From positions 1-64,000 of the forward strand of contig JAKSDK010000138.1 in the NCBI GenBank assembly GCA_022360095.1: DNA of 64,000 bases, read 5' to 3'. Made by a program: the position numbers and the translations under genes. How positions within the stretch are numbered: the stretch's first letter is position 1; each line of letters opens with the position of its first letter. A model generated the notes under the pieces. It saw nothing but the letters and a program-made list of their open reading frames with translations, did no database searches and was not told where the DNA came from. Below, piece after piece: positions 36,473 to 55,373 of the stretch. Source of the DNA: Phycisphaerales bacterium (GTDB taxonomy: Bacteria; Planctomycetota; Phycisphaerae; UBA1845; UTPLA1).

Positions 36473-38161
36473 CTAGACTGACGCGACTTCTGGTCGAAGC
36501 CACGCTGTAATCACATCGACAAGCTTCTTTCGATCAAGGGGTTTGGTCACGTAGTCATCACATCCCGCATTGAGGCATTTCTTTCGGGCGCCTTGCATGG
36601 CATGAGCTGTCAGGGCAATGATGGGGCCGTCGTAGCCTTCTTTGCGAAGCAGGGCGCTGGCCTCGTAACCGCCCATCACCGGCATCTGCATATCCATGAG
36701 GATAATATCAAATTCGCGTCCCTCCGCACGGGACGCAAGAACGGCCTCGACGGCCAGTTGCCCGTTATCGACCATGGTGACTTCGGCGCCCGATTTCGTC
36801 AGGATATGCTGAATCAAACGCTGATTATCAGGTCCATCCTCTGCCAGCAGAACCCGACAATCGAGCGTTGTCCCAGGTTCCAGGATGGGTCGTTGGATGG
36901 CAGGGGATTCCGAATCAGCCTCCGGGTTGTCGAGCATCTGCACGCCATTGAGTGATCCCGTCGGAATTGTCGCGCGAAAGTGAGTTCCTTTGCTGGGCTG
37001 AGTATCAACAATCTCGATTTTGCCCCCCATCATTTCCACCAGACGTTTGCTAATGACGAGCCCCAGACCCGTACCGCCGAATCTCCGTGTCGTGGACGGA
37101 TCGGCCTGTGTAAAGGGCTGAAAAAGTCTCGACGCTTGCTCCTCGGTCATGCCGATGCCCGTATCGATGACATCGAATTGCATTTGAGAGTCCGCCCCGT
37201 CGGCAACATATCGGCAGACGATCCGCACGGACCCTGCTGCGGTGAACTTGATGGCATTGCCGGCCAAGTTAATGAGAATTTGCCGAAAACGGGTCGGATC
37301 GGTCTCGATCGTTTCGGGGATGGGACCGTCGTAATCGACCTCGAAGACAAGCCCTTTTTCCTTTGCCCGGACCTGGAGGAGCGATTGCACGTCGCCCGTC
37401 AACTGGACCGGTGAAGAACGGACGTTTTCAACTTCGAGGCGACCCGCCTCGATCTTGGAGAAGTCGAGGATATCGTTGATGATATCCAACAGGAATTCTC
37501 CATTACGCCGAATCGTATAGATCGCATTGCGCCGTTCCGTGTCGGAGAGTGTCGGATCGAGAAGGTTGTCCGCAAACCCGAGAATCGCCGTCATCGGCGT
37601 GCGGATTTCATGGCTCATATTGGTGAGAAAATCGCTCTTGGTTTGAGCGGCCGCTTCCGCCTCCTTACGGGCCAAGTCAAGCTGGCATGCCATGCGCTGA
37701 AGTGAAACGTTGGACACGGTAAGTTCTGCGTGCAGTTTTCGGGAAGTCAGTGCCTGCTTCTGATTGGCGGCTTCCATGGCGATGATCCGCTGCCCTGCCT
37801 GGGCCCGAGCCAGGAGCACTCGCGGGTCGCACGGCTTGGCAATGAAGTCATTTGCTCCGTATTCGAACGCATCCACGATGTTTTCGATCTTATCATGCGC
37901 CGTGAGCATGATGATGTACGTGAATGACGTGGTCTCCAAGGCGCGAATTTCCTTACAAAGCGCAGGACCGTCCATCTCCGGCATCTCCCAATCGGTGATG
38001 ACGATCGACGGGTCTCGTTTCTTGATGACCTCAATCGCCTCCAGCCCGTTGGCCGCCGTGAGAACTTCGAAGCCGCTCATACGGAGGTGACGGCTGATGC
38101 CGGCCAATGCCAGCGGATCATCGTCGACATACAACAACTTGTTGGTGTCAGGCATCAACAT
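36473..38161 (-). CDS. hybrid histidine kinase: REC-HisKA-HATPase-REC
   Basis: About 562 residues from the ATG at 38161 (GTG at 38173 or ATG at 38155 are alternatives). N-terminal receiver (about 10-130, phospho-Asp in [13 protein letters not shown]), short coiled linker, HisKA with [19 protein letters not shown] near 185, ATPase domain with [18 protein letters not shown] and [13 protein letters not shown], then a second receiver (about 440-555, phospho-Asp in [13 protein letters not shown], lysine KPLDRKKL). No transmembrane helix, so the input is cytoplasmic: probably the first receiver plus a partner kinase. A downstream HPt or regulator is not in the window. Confidence 0.93.
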   Translation of the reverse strand: MLMPDTNKLLYVDDDPLALAGISRHLRMSGFEVLTAANGLEAIEVIKKRDPSIVITDWEMPEMDGPALCKEIRALETTSFTYIIMLTAHDKIENIVDAFEYGANDFIAKPCDPRVLLARAQAGQRIIAMEAANQKQALTSRKLHAELTVSNVSLQRMACQLDLARKEAEAAAQTKSDFLTNMSHEIRTPMTAILGFADNLLDPTLSDTERRNAIYTIRRNGEFLLDIINDILDFSKIEAGRLEVENVRSSPVQLTGDVQSLLQVRAKEKGLVFEVDYDGPIPETIETDPTRFRQILINLAGNAIKFTAAGSVRIVCRYVADGADSQMQFDVIDTGIGMTEEQASRLFQPFTQADPSTTRRFGGTGLGLVISKRLVEMMGGKIEIVDTQPSKGTHFRATIPTGSLNGVQMLDNPEADSESPAIQRPILEPGTTLDCRVLLAEDGPDNQRLIQHILTKSGAEVTMVDNGQLAVEAVLASRAEGREFDIILMDMQMPVMGGYEASALLRKEGYDGPIIALTAHAMQGARKKCLNAGCDDYVTKPLDRKKLVDVITAWLRPEVASV

Positions 38162-38436
38162 CGGATCTTTCACATTTGCAATGTTCGCAGTGCATCCCCG
38201 GCCCGTTGGATAGCATCAGTGTCACCGCTTTGACTGCTGCAAGACGAGGTGCCGTCAATCAAAGCGGGCATACTCGGCATCGGATACTACGACGGGCTTT
38301 GTTACTTAAGAGATGTTTGAGCGTCCATCGATGTGGCCGTCCAATATGCAAAAGCGGGCGGAAGACGGCCTGCATCACGAAATTCGCGAGATCGGACCCA
38401 ATCAAAAGATCGATAATATGACGAACATGAACGGAC

Positions 38437-39243
38437 CTACGACTCGGCCTTGAATCGCCGGCATTTCGAAAAGAACGTGAAAGGATTGTCGTGAACCACC
38501 TTCGAAATCGTCTGTTCACCGTGGCCTCGGAGCCGCATTTCAAGGATGAGTTGGGGAACCGCCATGGGGTCGCTGGGGCCCCAGTCGCCGGCGGAGTTCA
38601 CCAGCAGACGGTCCGTCCCATACGTCTCGATCAGGTCGGTTGACCTTTGAGGCGTGCATTTCGTGACGGGGTAAAGCGTCATGCCGCACCAGTACCCGGC
38701 GTCCAGAATGTGCTTGATCGTATGCTCCTCGGCGTGGTCGACACAAACCCGATCGGGCTTGAGCCGTGATTCGTTTTTCAGCATGTCCAGAATCATTCGC
38801 GTCCCCTTGAACTTGTCTTCAAGGTGCGGCGTATGGATGAGCACGAGTTCGTCACGGCTCGCGGCCAGTTCGAGGTGCTCGCAAAATATCGTCGACTCGT
38901 TCGGCGTGTTCTTATTAAGTCCGATTTCGCCGATTCCCAAAACGTTCGGGCGATCGAGAAACTCGGGAATCATCGCAATGACTTCTCGGCTCAGTTCGAC
39001 GTCCTCGGCTTCCTTGGCATTGATGCAGAGCCAGCAGAAATGCCGGATGCCGTACTGGGCCGCCCGTTTGGGTTCGTACTCGGTCAGTTGTCGGAAGTAG
39101 TCCCGAAATGCCAACGCGCTGCCACGGTCGAATCCAGCCCAGAAGGCCGGCTCGCTGAGCGCCACGCATCCGGCATGGGCCATCCGCTCGTAATCATCCG
39201 TCAGTCGCGAGACCATATGAATGTGCGGGTCGATGTATTTCAT
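38437..39243 (-). CDS. TatD-like metal-dependent hydrolase (EboB-like)
   Basis: Encodes 268 residues. Metal-binding motifs of the TIM-barrel amidohydrolase fold: YIDPHIHMVSR at the N-terminus, GIGEIGLNKN near 105, VLIHTPHLED near 140 and the terminal NSAGDWGPSDP near 220. From recall, the whole sequence resembles the EboB hydrolases of the ebo operon, whose other genes are not seen here. It is preceded by a small gene at 39256 with a 12-base gap, so the two form a unit. Substrate unknown. Confidence 0.82.
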   Translation of the reverse strand: MKYIDPHIHMVSRLTDDYERMAHAGCVALSEPAFWAGFDRGSALAFRDYFRQLTEYEPKRAAQYGIRHFCWLCINAKEAEDVELSREVIAMIPEFLDRPNVLGIGEIGLNKNTPNESTIFCEHLELAASRDELVLIHTPHLEDKFKGTRMILDMLKNESRLKPDRVCVDHAEEHTIKHILDAGYWCGMTLYPVTKCTPQRSTDLIETYGTDRLLVNSAGDWGPSDPMAVPQLILEMRLRGHGEQTISKVVHDNPFTFFSKCRRFKAES

Positions 39244-39255
39244 GGGTCGTCGCCT

Positions 39256-39516
39256 TCACTTGGAATTCGGTGGAGACCAGCCGTCGTCATAGGGAATGGA
39301 AAACACCAACTGACACTTTTCGGCCCGGCCCGGGCCGTCACCGAGCAACGTCTGAACCGCCTCTCGTATTTGGACCATTCGCGGATCCTGGACGGCGGCT
39401 GCAGCCCCGTCACCCCGATCGATGCGGTCCAGATTCGCGGCAATTTCGATGATCTTGCAGCGCGTTTCCAGGAAATACCGGTCCAGTGCCGTCTTGGCTG
39501 TGAGTTGTTGCGCCAT
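39256..39516 (-). CDS. small hypothetical protein upstream of TatD-like gene
   Basis: 86 residues from the ATG at 39516, with GGAGG 5 bases upstream; the longer frame to 39546 lacks such a site. Predicted mostly helical (LDRYFLETRCKIIEIAANLDRID), no signal peptide, with C-terminal CQLVFSIPYDDGW. Not recognised. Tight coupling to the TatD-like hydrolase suggests a partner or regulator of that enzyme. Confidence 0.7.
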   Translation of the reverse strand: MAQQLTAKTALDRYFLETRCKIIEIAANLDRIDRGDGAAAAVQDPRMVQIREAVQTLLGDGPGRAEKCQLVFSIPYDDGWSPPNSK

Positions 39517-39589
39517 GGGCCCCTCCGATGCTCTCATTTCCGGCATTATTCAGCCGCCGGCCCGGTTTTGCAACATGGACACCCGCTCC

Positions 39590-39619
39590 TTGACAGGCCG
39601 AGTTCGCAAACTCTAGCAT
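39590..39619 (+). promoter_or_regulatory. candidate promoter for cbs operon
   Basis: TTGACA (39590-39595) and TAGCAT (39614-39619) separated by 18 bases; a leader of about 80 bases would precede the cystathionine beta-synthase ATG. Confidence 0.5.
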
Positions 39620-39703
39620 GAGGTGTTCTCTGACGGTTTGGAAAGTCCTGACTAAAAATACCTTAGGTCGCATCACACAACGACGACAAAGGACGATCAC
39701 GCG

Positions 39704-41089
39704 ATGCAAATCCATGAAAGTGTCTTAGATCTGATTGGCCATACGCCTTTGGTCAAGCTTCGGCGAATCACGGCGGGCCTCAAATGCACCGTCGCCGCCA
39801 AAGTGGAATATCTCAATCCCGGCGGGTCGGTCAAAGACCGGCCGGCCGTGCGAATGCTGGAAATCGCCGAACGGGCAGGGAAGCTGAAGCCCGGCGGAAC
39901 AATCATCGAGCCGACCAGTGGCAACACCGGCGCTGCCCTGGCCATGGCTGCCGCGATCAAGGGCTACCGCTGTATTCTGGTGATGCCGGATAAAATGGCG
40001 CCCGAGAAGTTTGCGCTGCTCCGTGCCTACGGTGCGGAGACGGTCACCGTCCCGAACGTCGGAGCGAATGATCCGGAGAGCTACTACAGCGTGGCCAATC
40101 GGCTGACCGCGGAGATTCCCGGAGCGTTTCAGCCCAATCAGTTTGAAAACCCTGAAAACCCGGAAGCGCATTACCACTCCACCGGTCCTGAATTGTGGGA
40201 GCAAACCGGAGGCAAGATCGATTATTTCGTCGCCGGAATCGGAACGGGCGGCACCATCAGCGGGACCGCCCGGTACCTGAAAGAAAAAAAACCGGACATC
40301 AAGATCATCGGGGCGGACCCGGAGGGCTCCATCTACACCCCAGGCAGCAAGCCGAAGTCTTATCTTGTGGAGGGGATTGGCGAAGACTTCGTGCCGCCGA
40401 CGGCAAATCTGAAAATCGTCGATCAGGTCGTCAACGTCACCGACAAGGATTCTTTCCTGTTGGCCCGACGACTTGCCCGTGAGGAGGGTCTCCTGGTGGG
40501 AGGTTCTTGCGGCACGGCCGTGGGCGCCGCGTTGAGAGTCGCCGCAAGCCTTCCGGAAGACAAGCTGGTCGTCGTTCTGTTGCCCGACACGGGACGGGCC
40601 TACCTAAGCAAGATCTACAACGATGAATGGATGCAAAGCCACGGTTTCCTGCCCACGCCTGGGCACGGCAACACGCTTGGCGATGTGCTGGCCAGCAAAG
40701 GCGAAGTCCCGGCCATGTTGACGGTCCAGCGTGACGATTCGGTCCGAAAGGCCATCGACATGATGCGAGAGAATGACATCTCTCAGGTCCCGGTCGCCGG
40801 TGACGACGGACACATCATCGGTTCGATCCAGGAAGTCACGGCACTGAAGCTGGTCTTTGACCACATCGATACGGATTCAAAACGTGTGGGTGACGTCATG
40901 GGGTCGCCCTTTCCGAAACTGGATCGCGCTTCCGAAATTGAGCACGCCTTCAAGGCGCTATCGCTGGGCGCATCCGCCATTATCGTTCGCGAACAGGAAA
41001 AGCCGATCGGCCTATTGACCAAGAGTGATTTCATTGCCTACCTCAGCGGAGACACGGAGAACACCGTGACAAAAGGCATTCCCAAGTAG
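39704..41089 (+). CDS. cbs: cystathionine beta-synthase with C-terminal CBS pair
   Basis: Encodes 461 residues. PLP-lysine K44 in NPGGSVKDRPAV, the substrate loop EPTSGNTGAALA, the phosphate-binding GIGTGGTISG, and two C-terminal CBS motifs (about 335-460) that can bind adenosyl ligands. It condenses homocysteine and serine to cystathionine. The next gene, 45 bases on, is a cystathionine gamma-lyase/synthase, so together they form a reverse transsulfuration route from methionine to cysteine. Some family members use cysteine synthase chemistry; the CBS tail favours beta-synthase. Confidence 0.92.
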   Translation: MQIHESVLDLIGHTPLVKLRRITAGLKCTVAAKVEYLNPGGSVKDRPAVRMLEIAERAGKLKPGGTIIEPTSGNTGAALAMAAAIKGYRCILVMPDKMAPEKFALLRAYGAETVTVPNVGANDPESYYSVANRLTAEIPGAFQPNQFENPENPEAHYHSTGPELWEQTGGKIDYFVAGIGTGGTISGTARYLKEKKPDIKIIGADPEGSIYTPGSKPKSYLVEGIGEDFVPPTANLKIVDQVVNVTDKDSFLLARRLAREEGLLVGGSCGTAVGAALRVAASLPEDKLVVVLLPDTGRAYLSKIYNDEWMQSHGFLPTPGHGNTLGDVLASKGEVPAMLTVQRDDSVRKAIDMMRENDISQVPVAGDDGHIIGSIQEVTALKLVFDHIDTDSKRVGDVMGSPFPKLDRASEIEHAFKALSLGASAIIVREQEKPIGLLTKSDFIAYLSGDTENTVTKGIPK

Positions 41090-41134
41090 TCGGACCGATT
41101 TGGCAAGACCCACTACACAACTTGGAGCTTGATG

Positions 41135-42307
41135 ATGAATTTTGCGACCCGAGCCATTCATGCAGGGCAGGACCCCGATCCGACCACCGGCGCGACGATT
41201 CCTCCCATCTACCAAACGTCAACCTATACCCAGGAAGGCATCGGCCAACACAAGGGCTATGAATATTCGCGCACCGGCAACCCCACGCGCACGGCCCTTG
41301 AAACCTGCGTCGCCTCGCTTGAAGGCGGCCGACACGGACTTGCCTTCGCGTCCGGAACGGCGGCGGCCGCCGCCGTCATGAACCTGTTGAGTCCCGGCGA
41401 CCATGTCGTGTGCGCCGACGATGTTTACGGCGGAACCTATCGCCTCTTCGAACTGGTCCTCAAGCGTTACGGGCTCCAGTATGACTGGCTGGACATGACC
41501 GATCCGCAGCGCGTGCGCACGGCCATCCGGCCCAACACCAAGATGATCTGGATCGAGACGCCGACCAACCCCCTGCTGAACCTCGTTGATATTGCCGAGG
41601 TCGTCAAGATCGCCGGAGAAGCGGGCTTGATCACGGTGGTCGACAACACGTTCGTGAGTCCCTATTTGCAGCAGCCCCTGGCCCTCGGCGCAGACATCGC
41701 CGTGCATAGCTCGACGAAATACATGGGCGGACATTCCGACGTGATCGGTGGCGCCATCGTGACGAACAACAGCGATTTTTTTGAGACGATCAAGTTTCAT
41801 CAAAATGCCGTCGGAGGCATTCCCGGTCCGTTTGACTGCTGGCTCGTCCTCCGCGGCCTCAAGACCCTCGCCCTGCGCATGGAGGCCCATTGCGCCAACG
41901 CGACCAAAATCGCTCAATTCCTTGAGAACCATCCCGCCGTGGAAAAAATCTACTTCCCCGGCCTGAACTCCCATCCGCAGCACGAACTGGCCCGGCGACA
42001 GATGAGCGGTTTCGGCGGCATGGTCTCCTTCGTCCTCAAGGGCGGCGAGGAGGCGGCCAGGAAGGTCGCCTGTCGGACGAAGCTCTTCTCACTGGCGGAG
42101 AGCCTCGGCGGCGTCGAAAGCTTGATTGGCCATCCTGCCACCATGACGCACGCGAGCATCCCGGTCGAAGAGCGCGAGGCACGCGGCATCACCGGCGGTC
42201 TGTTGCGATTGAGCGTCGGCATTGAGGATGCGGATGATTTGATTGCCGATTTGGAGAACGCGTTCACGGTCGCGAAGACCGGCCCCATGGTCGGTGCAAG
42301 AGGCTAA
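41135..42307 (+). CDS. cystathionine gamma-lyase/gamma-synthase (PLP)
   Basis: 390 residues from the ATG at 41135 (GGAG 7 bases before; ATG at 41132 and TTG at 41129 are too close). Fold-type I Cys/Met metabolism enzyme: YEYSRTGNPTR, the PLP-lysine in HSSTKYMGGHSDVIGG near residue 197, and EIIETPTNPLL-like WIETPTNPLLNLVD. Next to cbs it most likely cleaves cystathionine to cysteine, 2-oxobutyrate and ammonia (gamma-lyase), though MetB-type synthesis uses the same motifs. It converges on rpsG with 35 bases between stops. Confidence 0.9.
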   Translation: MNFATRAIHAGQDPDPTTGATIPPIYQTSTYTQEGIGQHKGYEYSRTGNPTRTALETCVASLEGGRHGLAFASGTAAAAAVMNLLSPGDHVVCADDVYGGTYRLFELVLKRYGLQYDWLDMTDPQRVRTAIRPNTKMIWIETPTNPLLNLVDIAEVVKIAGEAGLITVVDNTFVSPYLQQPLALGADIAVHSSTKYMGGHSDVIGGAIVTNNSDFFETIKFHQNAVGGIPGPFDCWLVLRGLKTLALRMEAHCANATKIAQFLENHPAVEKIYFPGLNSHPQHELARRQMSGFGGMVSFVLKGGEEAARKVACRTKLFSLAESLGGVESLIGHPATMTHASIPVEEREARGITGGLLRLSVGIEDADDLIADLENAFTVAKTGPMVGARG

Positions 42308-42342
42308 TTGCCCCAACCGTCATCAAGTATCGAAAGTGAGCC

Positions 42343-42819
42343 TTACCAGGCGAAATGTGCAAAGGCCTTGTTGGCGTCGGCCATACGGTGGACGTTCTCC
42401 CTGGTCGTGACGGCGGTGCCCTGATTGTTGTAGGCGTCCAGAAGTTCGGACGAGAGCCGCTCACGCATCGGACGGCCCTTCTTGGCACGTGCCGCATCGA
42501 GAATCCAGCGAATGGCCAGGGCCTGGCTGCGTTTGGAATCCACGGTCATGGGCACCTGATAGTTGCTGCCACCGACGCGACGGCTACGGATTTGAACGCT
42601 CGGGCGAACGTTTTGAACCGCCTGCTCGAAAACCTCAATCGGAGGGACATCTTTGATCTTCTTCGAAATGTTATCGAGCGCGTCATAGAAAATTCGCTGT
42701 GAAACCGCCTTCTTCCCGCTCCACATCATGCAATTGACGAACTTCGCGGCAAGCTTGCTGTTGTATTTCGGATCGGCGCGAAGTTGCGATTCAGAGGCCG
42801 TCCACTTCTTGTAACCCAT
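42343..42819 (-). CDS. rpsG: 30S ribosomal protein S7
   Basis: Encodes 158 residues, normal for S7. RNA-binding segments [23 protein letters not shown] and [20 protein letters not shown] are conserved, with [21 protein letters not shown] after them. S7 initiates assembly of the 30S head. It follows rpsL by 27 bases; AAGGA precedes the ATG. Unlike many str operons, fusA and tuf do not follow; the next gene is a convergent transsulfuration enzyme. Confidence 0.97.
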   Translation of the reverse strand: MGYKKWTASESQLRADPKYNSKLAAKFVNCMMWSGKKAVSQRIFYDALDNISKKIKDVPPIEVFEQAVQNVRPSVQIRSRRVGGSNYQVPMTVDSKRSQALAIRWILDAARAKKGRPMRERLSSELLDAYNNQGTAVTTRENVHRMADANKAFAHFAW

Positions 42820-42846
42820 GGTCTGTCCTTTTATCTCGGCAAGTTC

Positions 42847-43239
42847 TTACTTGGCTTTTTTCGTTCCGTATTTGCTGCGTCCCCGGTTGCGGCGGACGCC
42901 GAACTTCTCCTGATCCTCCACGGCGGCACAGTCGAGAACGCCCCGGATGATGTGATAGCGAATACCGGGAAGGTCCCGCACACGGCCGCCACGGACCAGA
43001 ACAATCGAGTGTTCCTGAAGATTGTGCCCGATTCCGGGAATGTATGCCGTCACCTCGCGACCATTGGACAAGCGGACACGAGCCACCTTTCGCAGCGCCG
43101 AGTTCGGCTTCTTGGGCGTCATCGTTTTGACGATGAGGCAGACACCACGCCTCTGCGGGCAGTTTTCCAAGTCTCGGGACTTGGATTTCTTCCGTTCGAT
43201 TGTGCGAGGATTGGCACAAAGCTGATTAATTGTCGGCAT
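42847..43239 (-). CDS. rpsL: 30S ribosomal protein S12
   Basis: Encodes 130 residues. The conserved decoding-centre segments are present: [18 protein letters not shown] with unaltered lysines, and [21 protein letters not shown]. The start has GAGGT nearby. First gene of the rpsL-rpsG pair, directly downstream (minus direction) of rpoC, from which it is separated by a 90-base gap containing a hairpin. Confidence 0.97.
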   Translation of the reverse strand: MPTINQLCANPRTIERKKSKSRDLENCPQRRGVCLIVKTMTPKKPNSALRKVARVRLSNGREVTAYIPGIGHNLQEHSIVLVRGGRVRDLPGIRYHIIRGVLDCAAVEDQEKFGVRRNRGRSKYGTKKAK

Positions 43240-43264
43240 GGTGACCTCTAATGTATCTCATAAG

Positions 43265-43283
43265 TCCCCGAAACATTCGGGGA
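43265..43283. other. hairpin between rpoC and rpsL
   Basis: TCCCCGAA-ACA-TTCGGGGA is a perfect 8-base stem. On the plus strand four T residues follow, but the genes here run minus, where no U-run follows. It may be an RNA processing or attenuation hairpin rather than a terminator. Confidence 0.45.
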
Positions 43284-43329
43284 TTTTCAAAACCCGAAAT
43301 CCTAATACAGAACCGATGAGCCGTCAATA

Positions 43330-47811
<4,482 letters not shown>

Positions 47812-47855
47812 TCTTATCCATCCTTCGTTTTGTGATGGTTTCGTTTCAAATCGAA

Positions 47856-48353
47856 TTAACTATTCTGCTTGCCGCTGCTCGCGCCGTACTCCTCGTGATC
47901 GCTCACGTTCAGGCACATGGGAACGATTCCCGAGGCACGCTTGAAGCCGAGCTCTTCACAAAAGTCCACTTCCGTGCCGTAGGCCGCTGCGTCGATCCGT
48001 TCGCAGCCCTGTGCGGCCAATGCCTTGATCACGCGCGTCGCCATTTCCATGGCGATGCCGTATTGGTCGTGCTCGATGCGCCCGTCGATGTGCGTGACGG
48101 CTCCGGGACCCTGCCTGGAAGGATCGAGCTTGCACTCGGTCAGGTATCCGCGAACCCCGTCGGCCACGCCGCGAGCGATACCGATCAGACGGCCGTCTTC
48201 CTCTCGGGCTGTCACAAAGCACACCGAGTTGTCGACCATCTTGGAAAGCTTATCGATGGACTGAGGAATCACGCTTCCCTGTGCATCGTAGAAACCCTTG
48301 AGATCGTTGATATCGATCTGATCGACGACAGCGAATCGAATGTCACTTGTCAC
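47856..48353 (-). CDS. GNAT-like acetyltransferase between rpoB and rpoC
   Basis: 165 residues from GTG 48353, with AGGAG 7 bases upstream; a TTG at 48377 is the longer alternative. The order fits a single GNAT domain: an N-terminal strand ([11 protein letters not shown]), central [22 protein letters not shown], the acyl-CoA loop region degenerate as [10 protein letters not shown], and a C-terminal [12 protein letters not shown]. The degenerate loop makes catalytic activity uncertain. It lies 66 bases after rpoB and 44 before rpoC on the same strand, so it is almost surely in the same transcript. A role in modifying polymerase or translation proteins is possible but not shown. Confidence 0.65.
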   Translation of the reverse strand: MTSDIRFAVVDQIDINDLKGFYDAQGSVIPQSIDKLSKMVDNSVCFVTAREEDGRLIGIARGVADGVRGYLTECKLDPSRQGPGAVTHIDGRIEHDQYGIAMEMATRVIKALAAQGCERIDAAAYGTEVDFCEELGFKRASGIVPMCLNVSDHEEYGASSGKQNS

Positions 48354-48419
48354 CGCAAATCTCCTCTCGGCCGTCAAGATGAGCCATTCTCATACGTCTT
48401 GAACATCACTCACCACCGA

Positions 48420-52892
<4,473 letters not shown>

Positions 52893-53249
52893 TGAAATCC
52901 CTTCCAAGAAAAGAACGGGTGTGAGGCAACACGTCCCCGGGCAATGCGATGGATCTGAGGCGCACGCGAACTAGGAGCATGAAGACGACCGCGTGTCTTC
53001 ACGACACCTGAGTGCTAACCGCCGTATCAGATCAGAGGGAATCAAGCACCCAAACTCAGACGGACCATCGCTAAAGTTTGTGAAACACCAAGGGACCGAC
53101 CGCCACGGGAGCCATCTAGCAAGCCGATACGTCCCACCGGGATCGACTTAGTTCCGCACCCAAAGCGGTAAAACCCAACATAATAGTGGACCCGCCCCAC
53201 CGCATCCAGAAAAAAAATAAAAAAACTGTAAATTATCGGCCTTTGTGTC
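52893..53249 (-). other. rpoBC leader region
   Basis: About 350 bases without a supported gene. A 74-codon minus frame (53042-53266) has no motif. A hairpin GTGTC-TTCAC-GACAC lies at 52993-53007. The region should hold the rpoB promoter and perhaps a regulatory leader; no promoter was pinned down. Confidence 0.4.
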
Positions 53250-54338
53250 CTATTGGTGGTGCGCAAGCTGGGATCGAAAAAGCGGCAATCTCACTTCCAC
53301 CTGCGTGCCTTCGCCGATTTTTGAGGTCAAATGAATGGTGCCCTCCATCTCGGAAACCAGACCGTGCACCGCCGCCAGGCCAAGCCCGATGTTGCTGCCG
53401 CCCCCGCCGCCCAATTCGCCTTTCGTCGTAAAAAAGGGCTCAAACAAACGGTCCTTCATGTCGTCCGGGATGCCGCAACCCGTGTCTTTGATCCGAATCA
53501 CCGCCGTCTCATCTTCCTCCACCATCGTGACCGTCAGCGTTCCCCCCTCAGACATGGCGTCGAAAGCGTTCTGAGTCAGGCTCTCAAGCGCGGGGATCAA
53601 GCGTTGCGCCTCGAAGGGCTCCGATCGGACTTCAGCGATCTCGGTCTCCAAATGAATCTTTTCTCGCCGAGCCTGAGCGCGGATCCGTTCCAAATAGGTG
53701 TCGATCAGAGGGTTCAGTTCCATCGACTCGGCCGGCTCGTTTTCCGACTCCGCAAAGGCCGCGAGTTGGTTCGTGATCCGTGTCGCCCGGCCGATGGCCT
53801 GAGCCAACAAGCGCAAGGTCTTTCGCAATTCCCGAGGACTGTCACTGGTCAAAACGTAGTCGATGCTGGTCAGCATTCCTCCCAGGATATTGTTGAAATG
53901 GTGCGCCACGCCGCCCGCCATGCGACCCAGAGCCGTCATTCGGCGACTCCTCGCCAACTCCTGCGAAAGCCGCTTACGCTTGGAGATGTCCCGCATGCTG
54001 ACCGACGCGCCAGCGATCAGACCCTGATCGTCGAGAATCGGAGAGAGAATCAGAACCCACGTGGCGTAGGCCCCCTCGCCGTCCGGATATTTGACTTCCA
54101 TTTCTCCTGGGGACTTGGTCGCGATCGTGCGCTCGATGAGCTGACGCGCCTCATCACGATTCTGCTCGTTCAAAATATCCAGGAACGAGTTGCCCACCAT
54201 CTCCTCCGATGATCGATTGAACTGCCGGCATGCCTGATCGTTCCAGAAGATGATGCGCATGTCGCAATCAATTGCGACGCAGACAAAACCCAGCCCTTCG
54301 CAAAGCCGCCGGAAAAAGAATTTATCCAGGTCATTCAT
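53250..54338 (-). CDS. PAS-domain sensor histidine kinase
   Basis: Encodes 362 residues, no membrane helix. N-terminal PAS domain (about 5-125: IIFWNDQACRQFNRSSEEMVGNSF, then a PAC end with GASVSMRDIS), a HisKA segment with GRMAGGVAHHFNNILGGML (phospho-His near 146), and an ATPase domain (LTQNAFDAMSEGGTL, DTGCGIP, NIGLGLAAVHGLV). Likely a cytoplasmic redox or small-molecule sensor. Its partner regulator is not adjacent; the next gene upstream is a lipoprotein. Confidence 0.92.
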   Translation of the reverse strand: MNDLDKFFFRRLCEGLGFVCVAIDCDMRIIFWNDQACRQFNRSSEEMVGNSFLDILNEQNRDEARQLIERTIATKSPGEMEVKYPDGEGAYATWVLILSPILDDQGLIAGASVSMRDISKRKRLSQELARSRRMTALGRMAGGVAHHFNNILGGMLTSIDYVLTSDSPRELRKTLRLLAQAIGRATRITNQLAAFAESENEPAESMELNPLIDTYLERIRAQARREKIHLETEIAEVRSEPFEAQRLIPALESLTQNAFDAMSEGGTLTVTMVEEDETAVIRIKDTGCGIPDDMKDRLFEPFFTTKGELGGGGGSNIGLGLAAVHGLVSEMEGTIHLTSKIGEGTQVEVRLPLFRSQLAHHQ

Positions 54339-54378
54339 GCTGAAAACCCGGGCTTCCCCAAGAAATCACGGCGATTCC

Positions 54379-55230
54379 TCACCCCCCCGATTCGACTCCC
54401 GTATATGATCGAATAATGGGGCTGATTATATAAAGACTTTCCTTGGCGGTCTCAAGTCCGCCGGAGGAATCTTGTGAGGACTTGATGAAAAACGGCCTTC
54501 CCAACAGGGGCCTTTCGTAAACCGCCGACGTCGGAGCAAGCACCAGAAACCCACCTTCGGGAATCATCGCGGCAAACGCCAAGTCGTTAAAAGTGTGCCG
54601 GTGGTCCTGGATTTTTTGCTGGGCTGTTCCATCCGAATTCACGATCCACTTCGGCGGTCCCGGAGGCTCTTCCAACTCGGGAACCAAACGAAGCCAGATC
54701 TCCTTCAGGTTGATCGAACGTACCTCAAAGGCAATCTTGAACCGAGCCGAGGCCTCCGCGAAATCCATACCACGCAACCCCCCCTCGGGACCGTAGTAGA
54801 ACACACTCTGCCATGGCGCACAGCGCCCGAGCTCAAGCTCAACGAGCCGCGATGCGTCGGGCAATATCTCGTCCCTCGCGATTTTCGGTTCCTCAAGATC
54901 CCCCAAAAAAATAAGGAGTGCCTCCCGATCAGATTCCCGGCCCACGGCGATGCGGAATCCGTTGGCATTCAATCGCAATGCGGCCGCGGCGTCGGGCAGC
55001 ACGCCCCTGGCGATCTCCCAAAGCTCCGAATTCTCGCCGAACGCCCCCCTCGTCGCGGAAACTCGATGGACATTGAACAGGACCACAAGGCGCTGCAACG
55101 GTCTCTCCAGTGCGGTCGAGGAGACTGGATCCGTGTCCGCAACTTCGTGCGTATCCTGGTTTTCGGTGGGGACAGATTGCGCGCCCCACGGCAGGCAGCC
55201 TGTAAAGGCCTGAAGCGAGATCAGAACCAT
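54379..55230 (-). CDS. predicted lipoprotein, planctomycete-type hypothetical
   Basis: About 283 residues from the ATG at 55230, which puts a lipobox (LQAFTGC) near residue 12. The frame remains open upstream to 55374, overlapping the aminotransferase stop, but that N-terminus is not signal-like. Middle region LVVLFNVHRVSATRGAFGE, then EARLV..RCAPWQSVFYYGPEGGL and the end RPLLGRPFFIKSS. No family recognised. It lies between the aminotransferase and PAS kinase on the same strand, probably one transcript. Confidence 0.55.
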   Translation of the reverse strand: MVLISLQAFTGCLPWGAQSVPTENQDTHEVADTDPVSSTALERPLQRLVVLFNVHRVSATRGAFGENSELWEIARGVLPDAAAALRLNANGFRIAVGRESDREALLIFLGDLEEPKIARDEILPDASRLVELELGRCAPWQSVFYYGPEGGLRGMDFAEASARFKIAFEVRSINLKEIWLRLVPELEEPPGPPKWIVNSDGTAQQKIQDHRHTFNDLAFAAMIPEGGFLVLAPTSAVYERPLLGRPFFIKSSQDSSGGLETAKESLYIISPIIRSYTGVESGG

Positions 55231-55373
55231 CGCAATCTTGTGAAAGCCGGGACAGTGTCGTTCGACAGGGCTCTGCCGCAAAAGGCACGAATTGAATGTT
55301 CGGGTGCAGTTCACAGAAAACTCTATGAGCACAACGGAGAACCCGTCAACTGACAGCAACACGATACCGGACA

